A stretch of 64,000 bases of DNA, taken from NCBI RefSeq assembly GCF_015694735.1, contig NZ_JADQDP010000003.1:992001-1056000 (forward strand), given 5' to 3'. Positions 35,333 through 43,776 of this stretch are shown here, piece by piece (the first letter of the stretch is position 1; the number at the start of each line of letters is the position of its first letter). The DNA comes from Hymenobacter properus. GTDB lineage: Bacteria; Bacteroidota; Bacteroidia; Cytophagales; Hymenobacteraceae. Position numbers and translations under genes: made by a program. Under the pieces are notes generated by a model. It did not search any database. It was not told where the DNA came from and saw only the letters and a program-made list of their open reading frames with translations.

Positions 35333-36655
35333 TTGAAACACCTTTTCTTCCTTCTCGCCCTACTGGCATTCGGCCTGCCTGCCGCCGCCCAATCCAAACT
35401 CAAAACCCAGGTCAGCCCCGTGTTCTACTTCCGGCAGCGGGCCGAAGTGCAGCCCTACGCCGGCAAGCCCTATCGCCTCTCGGCCCGCATGAAAGTGGAA
35501 GCCCCGGCCGGCGACAGTGCCGATGCCAACGTGTTCACGGTGGTGTTTGACAAGAACAAGAAGTACCTGGCCATGAGCAAGCCCGGCCAGATGCGGGCCA
35601 AGCGGCGCGACGGCCAGTGGCGCACCTTCTCCCTCACTGGCACGCTACCCAAGGCGGCCGCACAGCTTGTGGTCAACGCCAATGTGTACCTCAACGGCAC
35701 TTTCGGCTACGATGATTTCAAGCTGGAAGTAGCTGTAAGCAAAGGCCAGTGGCAGCCCGTGCCGCTACTCAACGGCGACTTCGAAGCCACCCGCGCCGAT
35801 AGCGCCAACGGCTTTCCCAACGGCTGGCGGCCTTTGTTTCTCAACAATGCCTACCGCTACCGCGTGGCGCAGGAGCCGGCCGGCAACCACTTCCTCGAAA
35901 TCATGGGCCAGGGCGTGGTAAACTACGGCCACAATGCAGCGGCGGGGCATACCGTGGCCCTCAATGGCATCAAGCTTTACTACGAAACCTACGGCAGCGG
36001 CGAACCCCTGCTCCTGCTGCACGGCAACGGCCAGTCCATCTCGGCCTTCAACGGGCAGATTCCCGAACTGGCCAAGCATTACCAGGTAATTGCCGTCGAC
36101 ACCCGCGCCCAGGGCCAGAGCACCAATGGCAAGCAAACGCTGACCTACGACCTGTTTGCCGACGATATGAGCGCACTGCTCAAGGCCCTCAACATCCCGG
36201 CCGCAAACGTGGTGGGCTGGAGCGACGGCGGCAATACTGGCCTGAGCCTGGCCCTGCACCACCCGCAGCAGGTGAAGAAACTTGTGACCATGGGCGCCAA
36301 CCTTTGGGCCGATACCCTGGCCGTGACACCCGCTACCCTGAAGGAAGTACACAAAGGCAAAACCATGACCACGCTGCTCTACCCCATCAACAAGCAGGCT
36401 CGCAAGGTGCGTCCGCTCATGACGCTGCTGCTGGACTACCCCCGCATGAAGGGCGCTGACTTAGCCGGCATCGCGGCCCCCACGTTGGTGCTGGCAGGCG
36501 AGAAAGACCTGATTCAGCCTGCGCACACCCGCCTCATTGCCAGTAGCATTGCGAAGGGGGAGGTGAAAATATTGCCCGGCCTCACGCACTACGCCCCCCA
36601 GGAAAACCCTGCTGTGTTCAACGCGACGGTGCTGGAATTCTTAGGCCGGCCGTAG
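35333..36655 (+). CDS. Secreted alpha/beta hydrolase with N-terminal jelly-roll-like domain
   Basis: 440 residues. Signal peptide (LKHLFFLLALLAFGLPAAAQ read from a TTG start at 35333), an N-terminal ~170-residue beta-rich domain resembling carbohydrate-binding/lamin-type sandwiches (YRLSARMKVEAPAGDSADAN; LNGTFGYDDFKLEV; NGDFEATRADS), and an alpha/beta hydrolase domain from ~residue 200. Hydrolase landmarks: LLLLHGNGQSIS (oxyanion loop), nucleophile Ser in VGWSDGGNTG, acid Asp in VLAGEKD, and His in GLTHYAPQENP. No sorting domain is visible, so it is probably periplasmic. The frame is open further upstream to 35285, inside the preceding terminator, which I rejected as a start. Substrate unknown. 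Confidence 0.82.
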   Translation: MKHLFFLLALLAFGLPAAAQSKLKTQVSPVFYFRQRAEVQPYAGKPYRLSARMKVEAPAGDSADANVFTVVFDKNKKYLAMSKPGQMRAKRRDGQWRTFSLTGTLPKAAAQLVVNANVYLNGTFGYDDFKLEVAVSKGQWQPVPLLNGDFEATRADSANGFPNGWRPLFLNNAYRYRVAQEPAGNHFLEIMGQGVVNYGHNAAAGHTVALNGIKLYYETYGSGEPLLLLHGNGQSISAFNGQIPELAKHYQVIAVDTRAQGQSTNGKQTLTYDLFADDMSALLKALNIPAANVVGWSDGGNTGLSLALHHPQQVKKLVTMGANLWADTLAVTPATLKEVHKGKTMTTLLYPINKQARKVRPLMTLLLDYPRMKGADLAGIAAPTLVLAGEKDLIQPAHTRLIASSIAKGEVKILPGLTHYAPQENPAVFNATVLEFLGRP

Positions 36656-36677
36656 GCCAAGAATTCGCTACAAACAA

Positions 36678-36708
36678 AAAGGGCGAGCCAATTGGCTCGC
36701 CCTTTTGC
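36678..36708. terminator. Bidirectional terminator
   Basis: AAAAAGGGCGAGCC / GGCTCGCCCTTTT between converging genes. Confidence 0.85.
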
Positions 36709-36728
36709 GTGTTCGGACTAACGGAAAC

Positions 36729-39700
36729 TTACTCTACCGTCAGGCGCAGGGCCTGGGCGCCGGCGCGCACCACGTACACGCCGGTGGCCAGGCCGGCCGG
36801 CAGGGCCAGCGTGGCGGTGCCTTTGGCATCAGCCGGGGCCGAGGTCACCTGACGGCCGACGGCGTCGAACACCGTTACCACGGTGCCGGGCGCAGCGCCC
36901 GTGAGCGTAGCGGTGCCACCGTGGGCAGGGTTGGGGAACAGGGCCAGCGTGGCCGCCCCATGGGCGCCGGCTGTAGCCAGCGGCGCCGCGGCGCTCAGGT
37001 TCAGGTAGAAGCGTCCGGAGAGGCCGGCCGTGGCCTGGGCCGCGCTCACGCTGAATGCGTAGCCGGTAGCGGGTAGGGTGGCCAGGTCGGTGCGGGTGTT
37101 GAGCTGAGTGTCGACCAGCACGGCGGCCACGCCGGCGGGCAGGTTCAGCAACTCGCTCACAGCCAAGGTGTAGGCCCCGGCAGCGGGCGCACCCACCGTC
37201 AGCGGCACCACGGTGCCCGTGGTGAAGGCCGGCAGGCCGTTGATGGCCAGCTGAGTGGTGCCCGCCTGGGCTGATAGGTTCAGGCCCGTGGGGTTGGGCA
37301 GCTTCAGCGCGTCGAGCGCGGCGTCAACACCTGCCGTGGCGGCCGGGTCGGCGTACACCGTCAGGGCGTCGCGGCCAGCCGTGCCGCGCAGCTCCAGCGT
37401 GAGCTGCGGGCGCGGGTCGGCGGCATTGCGGCCAAAGGCGGGCTGGGCCCCGAAGGTGGTCACCCGGTTGTTGCCGGCCATGCGCACGGTGCCAGGCGTT
37501 GCGGCCGAGGTGGTGTGCACAAAGAAGCCCGCGCCAGCCGGAATAATGGGCGAGGCTGCGCCGGGCGCACCGCCCAGGTAGGTGCGGTAGCTGCCGGCGT
37601 AGGGGCCGCTGCTCTGGTACACATACACGGCGCCGTCCATGTTCTGCAGGTTGTTGGTGGCGGCGGTGCCTACGGTCATGGTGCTCCAGTCCAGGGGGCT
37701 GGGGAAGGGGTTGCCCAGCAGGTGCCAGCCAGTGGCCGGGTCAGAGTTGGCGCGCTGCAGGTTGGCGCGGCTCACGCTGCCGGTGGTGAAGGTGCCGGTA
37801 AAGTCGACCAGCGCGGCGCCGGGCGCCTGCACCGAGTAGCCGCGGCCCACTTGCGGCACCTCGGTGCCCAGGGCAGCCTGCCAGCCCTTATCGAAGGTGC
37901 CGTAGGTGCTGTTGAGGCCAACAATACGGTCCTGGTTGTAGCTGAACACCGTGGGGAAGGGCGTTACCAGTCCGGGCGTGGCCGAGCTGTTGTAGGGGGC
38001 GGCCCCGCTGAAGTCGGGCGTGTAGCCGGTCGTGGCCAGCGTGGCCAGGGTTTCGGCGCCCACGCCAGCCACCATGGGGCTGGCGTAGTGGCGGTAGCCG
38101 CTGGCGGCGGTGTTCGTCTCGATGTGGCGCTGCAGCGTGCCGGTGCTACCGGTCACGCTGCCACCGCCGGTGTTGGCGATGAGGGCCGTGCCGTTGGCAT
38201 CGCTCAGCAGCGTGAGGGCCTGGCCGTTCAGGCTCAGGTTGCTGGTGGTGGGCAGGGCCAGCACCTGCACGATGCCCACGGCCTGCGTGAGGGTAAGGCC
38301 GCCGGTGGTGGCATTGGTCAGGTTGCGCACCGTGGCGGGCAGGCCCGAGCCGGTGGCCTGGGCCGTGGCGGCGGGGCTGGTGTACACGTAAGAGGCATCG
38401 GCCGCGAAGCTGCGCGCACCGGTGGTCTGCACCGCGCCCGTGGCCCCGCTCGCGCTGATGCCGGCCGGGTCGCAGATGCGCAGCGTGGCGCCGGCAGCCA
38501 GCGTGAAGCTGCCGGCACCCGTCAGGGGCTGGCAGTTGGTGTCGAAGGTGCCGCCGTTCTGCACGGTTAGGGCCGTGTTCACCACGGTGCCGCCGCTCAG
38601 CTGCGCCACGCCCGTGTTCGTCACGGTGATGCTGTTATACGTGCCGGCCGCCACCGTGGTGGGGCTGGCCGTGGTGCCCGTGCTGATGGTCAGGTCGGGG
38701 TAGGTCACCGTGAAGGTCAGGCCGTTGCTGGTGCCGTAAGGCGTGGTCACGGTCAGCAGGCCGGTGGTGGCACCGGCGGGCAGCGTAAAGGTGAGGCTGG
38801 TGGCAGTGTTGGCCGTGATGGCGCCCACGGCAATGGCCGCGCCGTTCAGGGTCAGGCCCGTGGCGCCGGTCAGGTCGGTACCCGTGATGGTCACACTCGT
38901 GCCCACGGTCCCACTGTTCGGGCTGAGCAGGGTGATGACCGGTACCGGCAGCGGGGTGAGGAAGGTGGCCCGGGCGTAGCTGCCCACCACGGCATTGGCG
39001 TTGTCGAGCAGTTGCACCTGCTGCAAGCCGCCGCAGCCGTTCATCACCTCGATGTCGTCCACGAACCAGCCCGGCAGGACCCCGTAGTCGTTGAGCGCAT
39101 CGGACTGGAACTGGAAGCGCACCCGAATGGATTGCCCACTGAACGAAGTCAGGTTAATCAGCGACTGCTGGAAGGCGGCCGAACCGCTCGCCTTCGACGA
39201 GATGCCGGAGAAGCAGGGCTTGCCCACCGAAGCCGTGCCGCTGGCAAAGACCGAGTTGTAGCCGTTCAGCAGGAAATAAGAAGCTGCGTCCTGCCAGGCG
39301 CCGTTGTTCACCGAAATGGCTACCATGCCCCCATCGTAGATGCTCTCCGTGCTGAAGAAGTGGTAGAAGGACAGCACCGAGAAGCCCGTGGGCGTGAAAG
39401 CGGCCGACGTCAGAGTCACGTCCGAGCTGGCGCTGGGGTCGATACAGGCCCAGGCCGTGGTGCCGCTGTGGGCGCGGGCCGTGCTAGCGGCCCAGGCATT
39501 GCCGCCGCCGTTAGTCACCACGGCCGGCGTGAGGCCGCCGGTGGTGCTGGTTTCGCGGTTGTCGTTCACGGGCCGCACAATGGCGCAACCGGCTCCGGTA
39601 GCCGTTTGGGCCACAATCTGGAAGGTGCGCTGCTGGCCCTGCGTAAAGCTTAGGGCGGGGAAGGTGACGGTGCTGCCGCTGAGCGTGCCGCCCGTGCTGC

Positions 39701-42218
39701 TCACGTACTGCAGGCCGGTGGGCAGCTGGTTGGTGAGGGAAACGGGGGCCTGGGTCTGGCACTCGCAGGTGGCCGTCAGGTTGATGGCAAACTGGTTGCC
39801 CACCAGGGGCGTGAGGTTCTTGCTCAGGCGCACGCCGGGTAGGTCGTAGGCCACGGTTTGGTCGGTGGCGCTGGTGGAGGCGCCTTCGCGGGCGCTGGCG
39901 CCCATGCCCCGGCGGGCAAAGGCCCCCCAAATGGCGCAGTGGTAGCGCCCGCCGTAGAGCAGTGAGTCGGCCGCCAGAATGGCGTCGCGGCCGTCGAGGA
40001 AGCCCGGCTGGCAGGGCTGCAGCTTCAGGCCTTGCATCACGAGTTGCAGGGCCACGGCGTTGCCGCCGGTGCTGGCGCTATTATACAGGTTGGGTTCGAT
40101 GCGGCCTTGCTGCTGGATGATGTTCCAGGTCATGTCCCACAGCGTGACGGCCCAAATTTCGCCGATGTTGTGGACCTCGGTGCTGGTAGCCATGTTGGCG
40201 TAAGTCAGCGGGTTCACGGCCATGTTGGTGCTGTAGGGGTAGCGCCGGATGCCACCGCCCGAAGCGGCTTGGCCCTGGGCATAGGTACCCATGGGCCGGG
40301 CCCGGGGGCCGTCGGTGAGGGGGGTGTTGCCCCAGTCGGTGGTCATCATCAGGGCGAAGAAGTCGCTCCAGCCCTCGCCGGCCTGCTCGGCGTTGTAGAG
40401 GCAGCTGGTGTTGCTGCCCCCGCCGGTCAGGCGGTTGCTAATGCCGTGGCCGTACTCGTGCACCATGATGCCGCTGTCGTTGTCGCCATCGAGCGAGGGC
40501 AGAGCCGGGATGGTGACGGCCAAGCCGGAGCCTGCCAGGTTGCCCAGCGTAATGCCGTCGGCATTGGACACCATCACGGCGGGAATGGTAATGCTGTTGT
40601 CGGTGCCGCCCATCACGATGGCCGGGCCACCCGCTATGCCCCGCAGCATAATAACGCCAATGGCTCCTGCCGTCTGGGCCGACTTTATCTTCGTCACGTA
40701 GCCACCGGTGCAGCCAAGGCTGCTGATAAGCGCAATTTTGCCGGTCAGGCTGGTGGCGCTGGCGCCGCAGGCCAAGTGGGTGAAAGGACTCGTGCCCGCG
40801 TCGTCAAAGTATACCGCCGGACCGGTAACCGCGCCCACGGCGGCGAGCTTGTTGTTAGTGCTCACGGCGCCCTCCACGGCATTGTAGCTGGCCACGGCGG
40901 CGGCCGGGGCCGTCACGTTCACTTTCGCCGGCGCCGAAAACAGGTACATCTGCATGCGGCCGCTGGTGCCGTCGGGCGGGGTGCTGAAGTTGGCGTTGTT
41001 GGTGCCGCCGCCGTCCTGGGCTTCGGCGCGCACGTGGTCGGCGCCCGTGCCGCCACGGCCCAGGTTATCGGTCTGGAAGTTGGCGCTGGCTTCGTTGAAG
41101 CCGTACTGATACATCACGTCGTGCATCAGGTTGTTCCAGTAGAACAGGTTCACCGTAGCGGCCCGGCGGTTCTTGCCCAGCGTGGCCGCTTTGGTGAAGT
41201 CGGGCGCGTAGTTGAACACAAGCGAGCTAGCCGTGCCGGTAGAGGTGGCAAAGCGGCCCGGGGCGTTGGTCTTGAGGCTGTCGTCGTAGGCCCACACGTT
41301 GTTGCCGCGGGTGTCGAGGTAGTTGGTGGTACCGTCGAAGTGCCAGCCGTGGGTGGTGGCGGCGTTGCCGGCACCGGCCCGCAGCCAGGGGTTGGTATCG
41401 GCGACGGGCGTGGTCACGTCGGGCCGCTCACCCGGGAAGGGCACTACGATGTAGCTGGCCGGCGTCACGGCCGACACCTTTTTGGCACCGCTTGGGCGGC
41501 TCAAGGTGGAAGCAGCACCGCGGGTTGGGCTGGCGCTGGTCTCATCCGAATGGGCGGGGCCGGCCATGTGCTCGGCCTTCTCATTCACGGTCCAGTTGTC
41601 CTGTTCCAGCACCCGGCCGGTGTTGGCGTCCACCCGGATGTTAAGCCAGTCGGCCGAGGCCTTCACGTCCACGTTCACGTTCCAGGCTAGGCGGGGCGTC
41701 CGGTTGGGGCCCATAGCCCACACTAGGCGGGCTTCGATAGGCCGGCGCGCCACCCCCGCCGCAGCAAAGCTTTGCTGCTTGTCGGGGCCATTGGCAGCAC
41801 CCAGGCTGGCGGGGCTGAAATCAGGGTGGCCGGGCAGGCTGGCCACGGCCGTGGCCACGGCCGCCCCCGCCGTTACGCGAGGCGCGGCCGACAAGCCCGC
41901 AAAGGCCTTGGCCGGCACGAAACTGCCCGCGTGGTGAGCCAGCTTGCCACTCTTGAAGACGAGCGTGGCCACCTGGTTATACACCGGGATGCCAGCTTGT
42001 AGCTGCTGCGGGTAGGCGTAGAGCAGGCCCGCGCCCTCAGTACGGGCGCTGGAAATGCGAAGGTCCGCCGCAGCCACGCCGGTCCCAGCCCACTGCTCGC
42101 GAGTTTGCAATGCCAACTCGGCGGCCTGCCGGCTGACTTCTGTTTGGGCCTTGGCCGGAAGCCAGGTGCCCACCAACAACCCCAAGGCTGCTAGGTAGCG
42201 TGAATAGAATTGTTTCAT
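36729..42218 (-). CDS. Secreted M36 (fungalysin-like) metalloprotease, T9SS type A
   Basis: 1829 residues. Signal peptide (MKQFYSRYLAALGLL ... KAQ), a fungalysin-type propeptide (~25-230), and an M36 catalytic domain with zinc motif HEYGHGISNRL near residue 586 and a downstream Glu in EQAGEGWSDFFAL. A PA-like insertion (CGASATSLTGKIALI) sits before the active site. Then follow a DUF11-like repeat (TNQLPTGLQYVSSTGG), an IPT/TIG domain (ITLLSPNSGTVGTSVTITG), a long Ala/Thr/Gly-rich stalk shared with the esterase at 43777, and a type A sorting domain (LFPNPAHGGTATLTG ... LRLTVE). It should be secreted through SprA and act outside the cell. I chose the Met at 42218 over 42224 and 42284. Confidence 0.92.
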   Translation of the reverse strand: MKQFYSRYLAALGLLVGTWLPAKAQTEVSRQAAELALQTREQWAGTGVAAADLRISSARTEGAGLLYAYPQQLQAGIPVYNQVATLVFKSGKLAHHAGSFVPAKAFAGLSAAPRVTAGAAVATAVASLPGHPDFSPASLGAANGPDKQQSFAAAGVARRPIEARLVWAMGPNRTPRLAWNVNVDVKASADWLNIRVDANTGRVLEQDNWTVNEKAEHMAGPAHSDETSASPTRGAASTLSRPSGAKKVSAVTPASYIVVPFPGERPDVTTPVADTNPWLRAGAGNAATTHGWHFDGTTNYLDTRGNNVWAYDDSLKTNAPGRFATSTGTASSLVFNYAPDFTKAATLGKNRRAATVNLFYWNNLMHDVMYQYGFNEASANFQTDNLGRGGTGADHVRAEAQDGGGTNNANFSTPPDGTSGRMQMYLFSAPAKVNVTAPAAAVASYNAVEGAVSTNNKLAAVGAVTGPAVYFDDAGTSPFTHLACGASATSLTGKIALISSLGCTGGYVTKIKSAQTAGAIGVIMLRGIAGGPAIVMGGTDNSITIPAVMVSNADGITLGNLAGSGLAVTIPALPSLDGDNDSGIMVHEYGHGISNRLTGGGSNTSCLYNAEQAGEGWSDFFALMMTTDWGNTPLTDGPRARPMGTYAQGQAASGGGIRRYPYSTNMAVNPLTYANMATSTEVHNIGEIWAVTLWDMTWNIIQQQGRIEPNLYNSASTGGNAVALQLVMQGLKLQPCQPGFLDGRDAILAADSLLYGGRYHCAIWGAFARRGMGASAREGASTSATDQTVAYDLPGVRLSKNLTPLVGNQFAINLTATCECQTQAPVSLTNQLPTGLQYVSSTGGTLSGSTVTFPALSFTQGQQRTFQIVAQTATGAGCAIVRPVNDNRETSTTGGLTPAVVTNGGGNAWAASTARAHSGTTAWACIDPSASSDVTLTSAAFTPTGFSVLSFYHFFSTESIYDGGMVAISVNNGAWQDAASYFLLNGYNSVFASGTASVGKPCFSGISSKASGSAAFQQSLINLTSFSGQSIRVRFQFQSDALNDYGVLPGWFVDDIEVMNGCGGLQQVQLLDNANAVVGSYARATFLTPLPVPVITLLSPNSGTVGTSVTITGTDLTGATGLTLNGAAIAVGAITANTATSLTFTLPAGATTGLLTVTTPYGTSNGLTFTVTYPDLTISTGTTASPTTVAAGTYNSITVTNTGVAQLSGGTVVNTALTVQNGGTFDTNCQPLTGAGSFTLAAGATLRICDPAGISASGATGAVQTTGARSFAADASYVYTSPAATAQATGSGLPATVRNLTNATTGGLTLTQAVGIVQVLALPTTSNLSLNGQALTLLSDANGTALIANTGGGSVTGSTGTLQRHIETNTAASGYRHYASPMVAGVGAETLATLATTGYTPDFSGAAPYNSSATPGLVTPFPTVFSYNQDRIVGLNSTYGTFDKGWQAALGTEVPQVGRGYSVQAPGAALVDFTGTFTTGSVSRANLQRANSDPATGWHLLGNPFPSPLDWSTMTVGTAATNNLQNMDGAVYVYQSSGPYAGSYRTYLGGAPGAASPIIPAGAGFFVHTTSAATPGTVRMAGNNRVTTFGAQPAFGRNAADPRPQLTLELRGTAGRDALTVYADPAATAGVDAALDALKLPNPTGLNLSAQAGTTQLAINGLPAFTTGTVVPLTVGAPAAGAYTLAVSELLNLPAGVAAVLVDTQLNTRTDLATLPATGYAFSVSAAQATAGLSGRFYLNLSAAAPLATAGAHGAATLALFPNPAHGGTATLTGAAPGTVVTVFDAVGRQVTSAPADAKGTATLALPAGLATGVYVVRAGAQALRLTVE

Positions 42219-42262
42219 GGGCATAAAAAATGTTGCCAACCGAAAGCCAGCTGGCCTAGGTA

Positions 42263-42270
42263 CAAATTTA
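42263..42270 (-). promoter_or_regulatory. -7 element TAAATTTG
   Basis: Exact TAnnTTTG on the minus strand, 44 bases before the protease ATG, in an AT-rich stretch. Confidence 0.45.
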
Positions 42271-42411
42271 TACTTGTTTAGCAATATTAAAAGGGTGTTG
42301 ATATGATTATTTGAGCTTTTCTTTTACATAGTGGAAAAGCTTACAATTCCGGGGCTGCATCCACCGCTGTTACCATGGCGGTTGAAGCAGATTCGGCCTC
42401 TATGCCCAGCC

Positions 42412-42442
42412 AAAAAAGGGCGGGCCCATGGACCCGCCCTTA
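42412..42442 (-). terminator. Terminator for a minus-strand unit
   Basis: AAGGGCGGG / CCCGCCCTT followed on the minus strand by a T run. It lies just beyond the relic at 42469 and supports a former or small gene there. Confidence 0.75.
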
Positions 42443-42468
42443 CAGGGAGCAGAGACGGCAGCGAGCAG

Positions 42469-42618
42469 CTAGGCTGTCAACTTTAAGGTTTTGCTGCTGA
42501 CGCGCACCACGCACACGCCCGTGGTCTCACAAGCGCAGTCGGGGCCAACGGCAAAGGCCAACCCAGACAAGGCAGTGAGTAAGATTTGTGTTAGAATATC
42601 GACTTGTTCCTGCTGCAT
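42469..42618 (-). pseudogene. Relic of a T9SS type A sorting domain, or a 49-aa peptide
   Basis: Minus-strand open frame from an ATG at 42618 to a TAG at 42469. The last 17 residues (TGVCVVRVSSKTLKLTA) closely match the end of the adjacent protease (TGVYVVRAGAQALRLTVE), also at DNA level (GGCGTGTGCGTGGTGCGCG against GGCGTGTACGTGGTGCGCG). The first part (MQQEQVDILTQILLTALSGL) does not resemble a sorting domain. It looks like the surviving 3' end of a paralogous secreted protein whose body was deleted, still followed by its terminator. A genuine small peptide with a hydrophobic stretch is the alternative. Confidence 0.45.
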
Positions 42619-42732
42619 GTTTGCTGACGGCTCGCAACCGGCCGGCACAAGACTAAGTCAGGGGACTTGGGATGCGTACGGTAACCAAAGTTTGCTGAAA
42701 ATGAAATCATTACCAGCGCCGCGACAGCCCGG

Positions 42733-43638
42733 CTACACTGTCAGCCGCCCGCCCGCCTCGTCTACCGTCAGCGTCACGGTCTGGCCCACCACCAGGGCCA
42801 GATTATCGGCCTCGTGGCCTACAGGGAAATTGTAGGCCACAGGGAAGTCGTACAACCGGGCGTAACGGTCGATGATTTCCTGGGCCGTGACGCCGAAGGG
42901 GATGGCGTTGTCGCGCATCTGCGAGAAGTGGCCCACCACCAGGCCAGCCAGCCCGGCCAACTGGCCGCTACGGTGCAAGTGCAGCATCATGCGGTCGACG
43001 TGGTAGAGGTACTCGTCCAGGTCTTCCAGAAACAGGATGCGGCCCGCAAAGCCCGCCTGCGAGGCCGTGCCCGTGATGGTTTGAAGCAGGCTGAGGTTGC
43101 CGCCCACCAGCGCGCCGGTGGCCGTGCCCGGCCGGTTGAGGGCATGGGCTGGCGCCGTCATGGGCTGGAAGGCTTCGCCAAATAAGGCTCGCCGCAGGGT
43201 TTCAAGGGCCAGCTCGCCGCCTTCCTGATGGAACAGCACCGGCATCACGCCGTGGATGCTGGCGTAGCCCAGGGCCAGCAAGTGGCTGTTGAGCACGGTG
43301 ATGTCGGAGAAACCGGCCACCCACTTGGGCGCGGCCCGGAAGCCGGCGAAGTCGAGCCCATCCACGATGCGGGCCGTGCCGTAGCCGCCGCGGGCGCAGA
43401 GGATGGCGCGGATGCCGGGGTCGTCGAGCTGCTGCTGGAAGTCGGCGCGGCGCAGGTCGTCGGGCCCGGCGAACTGGTGGAAGTCGCCGGCGATGCTGTC
43501 GCCGAGAACGACCTCCAGCCCCCAGCTTTCGAGGGTGGCGATGGCGGGGGCCAATTCGGCGGCTGAGATTTTGCGGGCGGGCGACACGAGGGCCACGCGC
43601 TGGCCGGCGCGCAGGGCAGGGGGGAAGATGACGGACAT
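42733..43638 (-). CDS. LD-carboxypeptidase (S66 family)
   Basis: 301 residues. S66 serine peptidase that trims the L-Lys/D-Ala type bond of tetrapeptide muropeptides during cell-wall recycling. Family signatures: VALVSPARKISAAEL near the N-terminus, LCARGGYGTARIVDGLDF, the nucleophile region GFSDITVLN, the Glu region FLEDLDEYLYHVDRM, GHFSQM, and the final catalytic His in FPVGHEADN. The start at 43638 (MSVIFPPAL) matches the family; the frame continues 24 codons upstream without support. No signal peptide, so cytoplasmic. It is divergent from the esterase at 43777. Confidence 0.92.
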   Translation of the reverse strand: MSVIFPPALRAGQRVALVSPARKISAAELAPAIATLESWGLEVVLGDSIAGDFHQFAGPDDLRRADFQQQLDDPGIRAILCARGGYGTARIVDGLDFAGFRAAPKWVAGFSDITVLNSHLLALGYASIHGVMPVLFHQEGGELALETLRRALFGEAFQPMTAPAHALNRPGTATGALVGGNLSLLQTITGTASQAGFAGRILFLEDLDEYLYHVDRMMLHLHRSGQLAGLAGLVVGHFSQMRDNAIPFGVTAQEIIDRYARLYDFPVAYNFPVGHEADNLALVVGQTVTLTVDEAGGRLTV

Positions 43639-43776
43639 GGGGAAGCAGGCGTTGAAGGCGCAAATAACGCAGGTTGTACTTTCGGAGCGGTGGCCTGAAA
43701 GCCGGCCCAACCCTGCGCCCCGTTTCTACGTCAGCCCTTTGGCTCAGTCCCTTTCACCTTTCCACCCCGATTCTCT

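Noticed and set aside
40032..41690. 552-codon plus-strand frame antisense to the M36 protease
   Set aside because: It overlaps the zinc-motif region of a well supported protease and has no recognisable domain.
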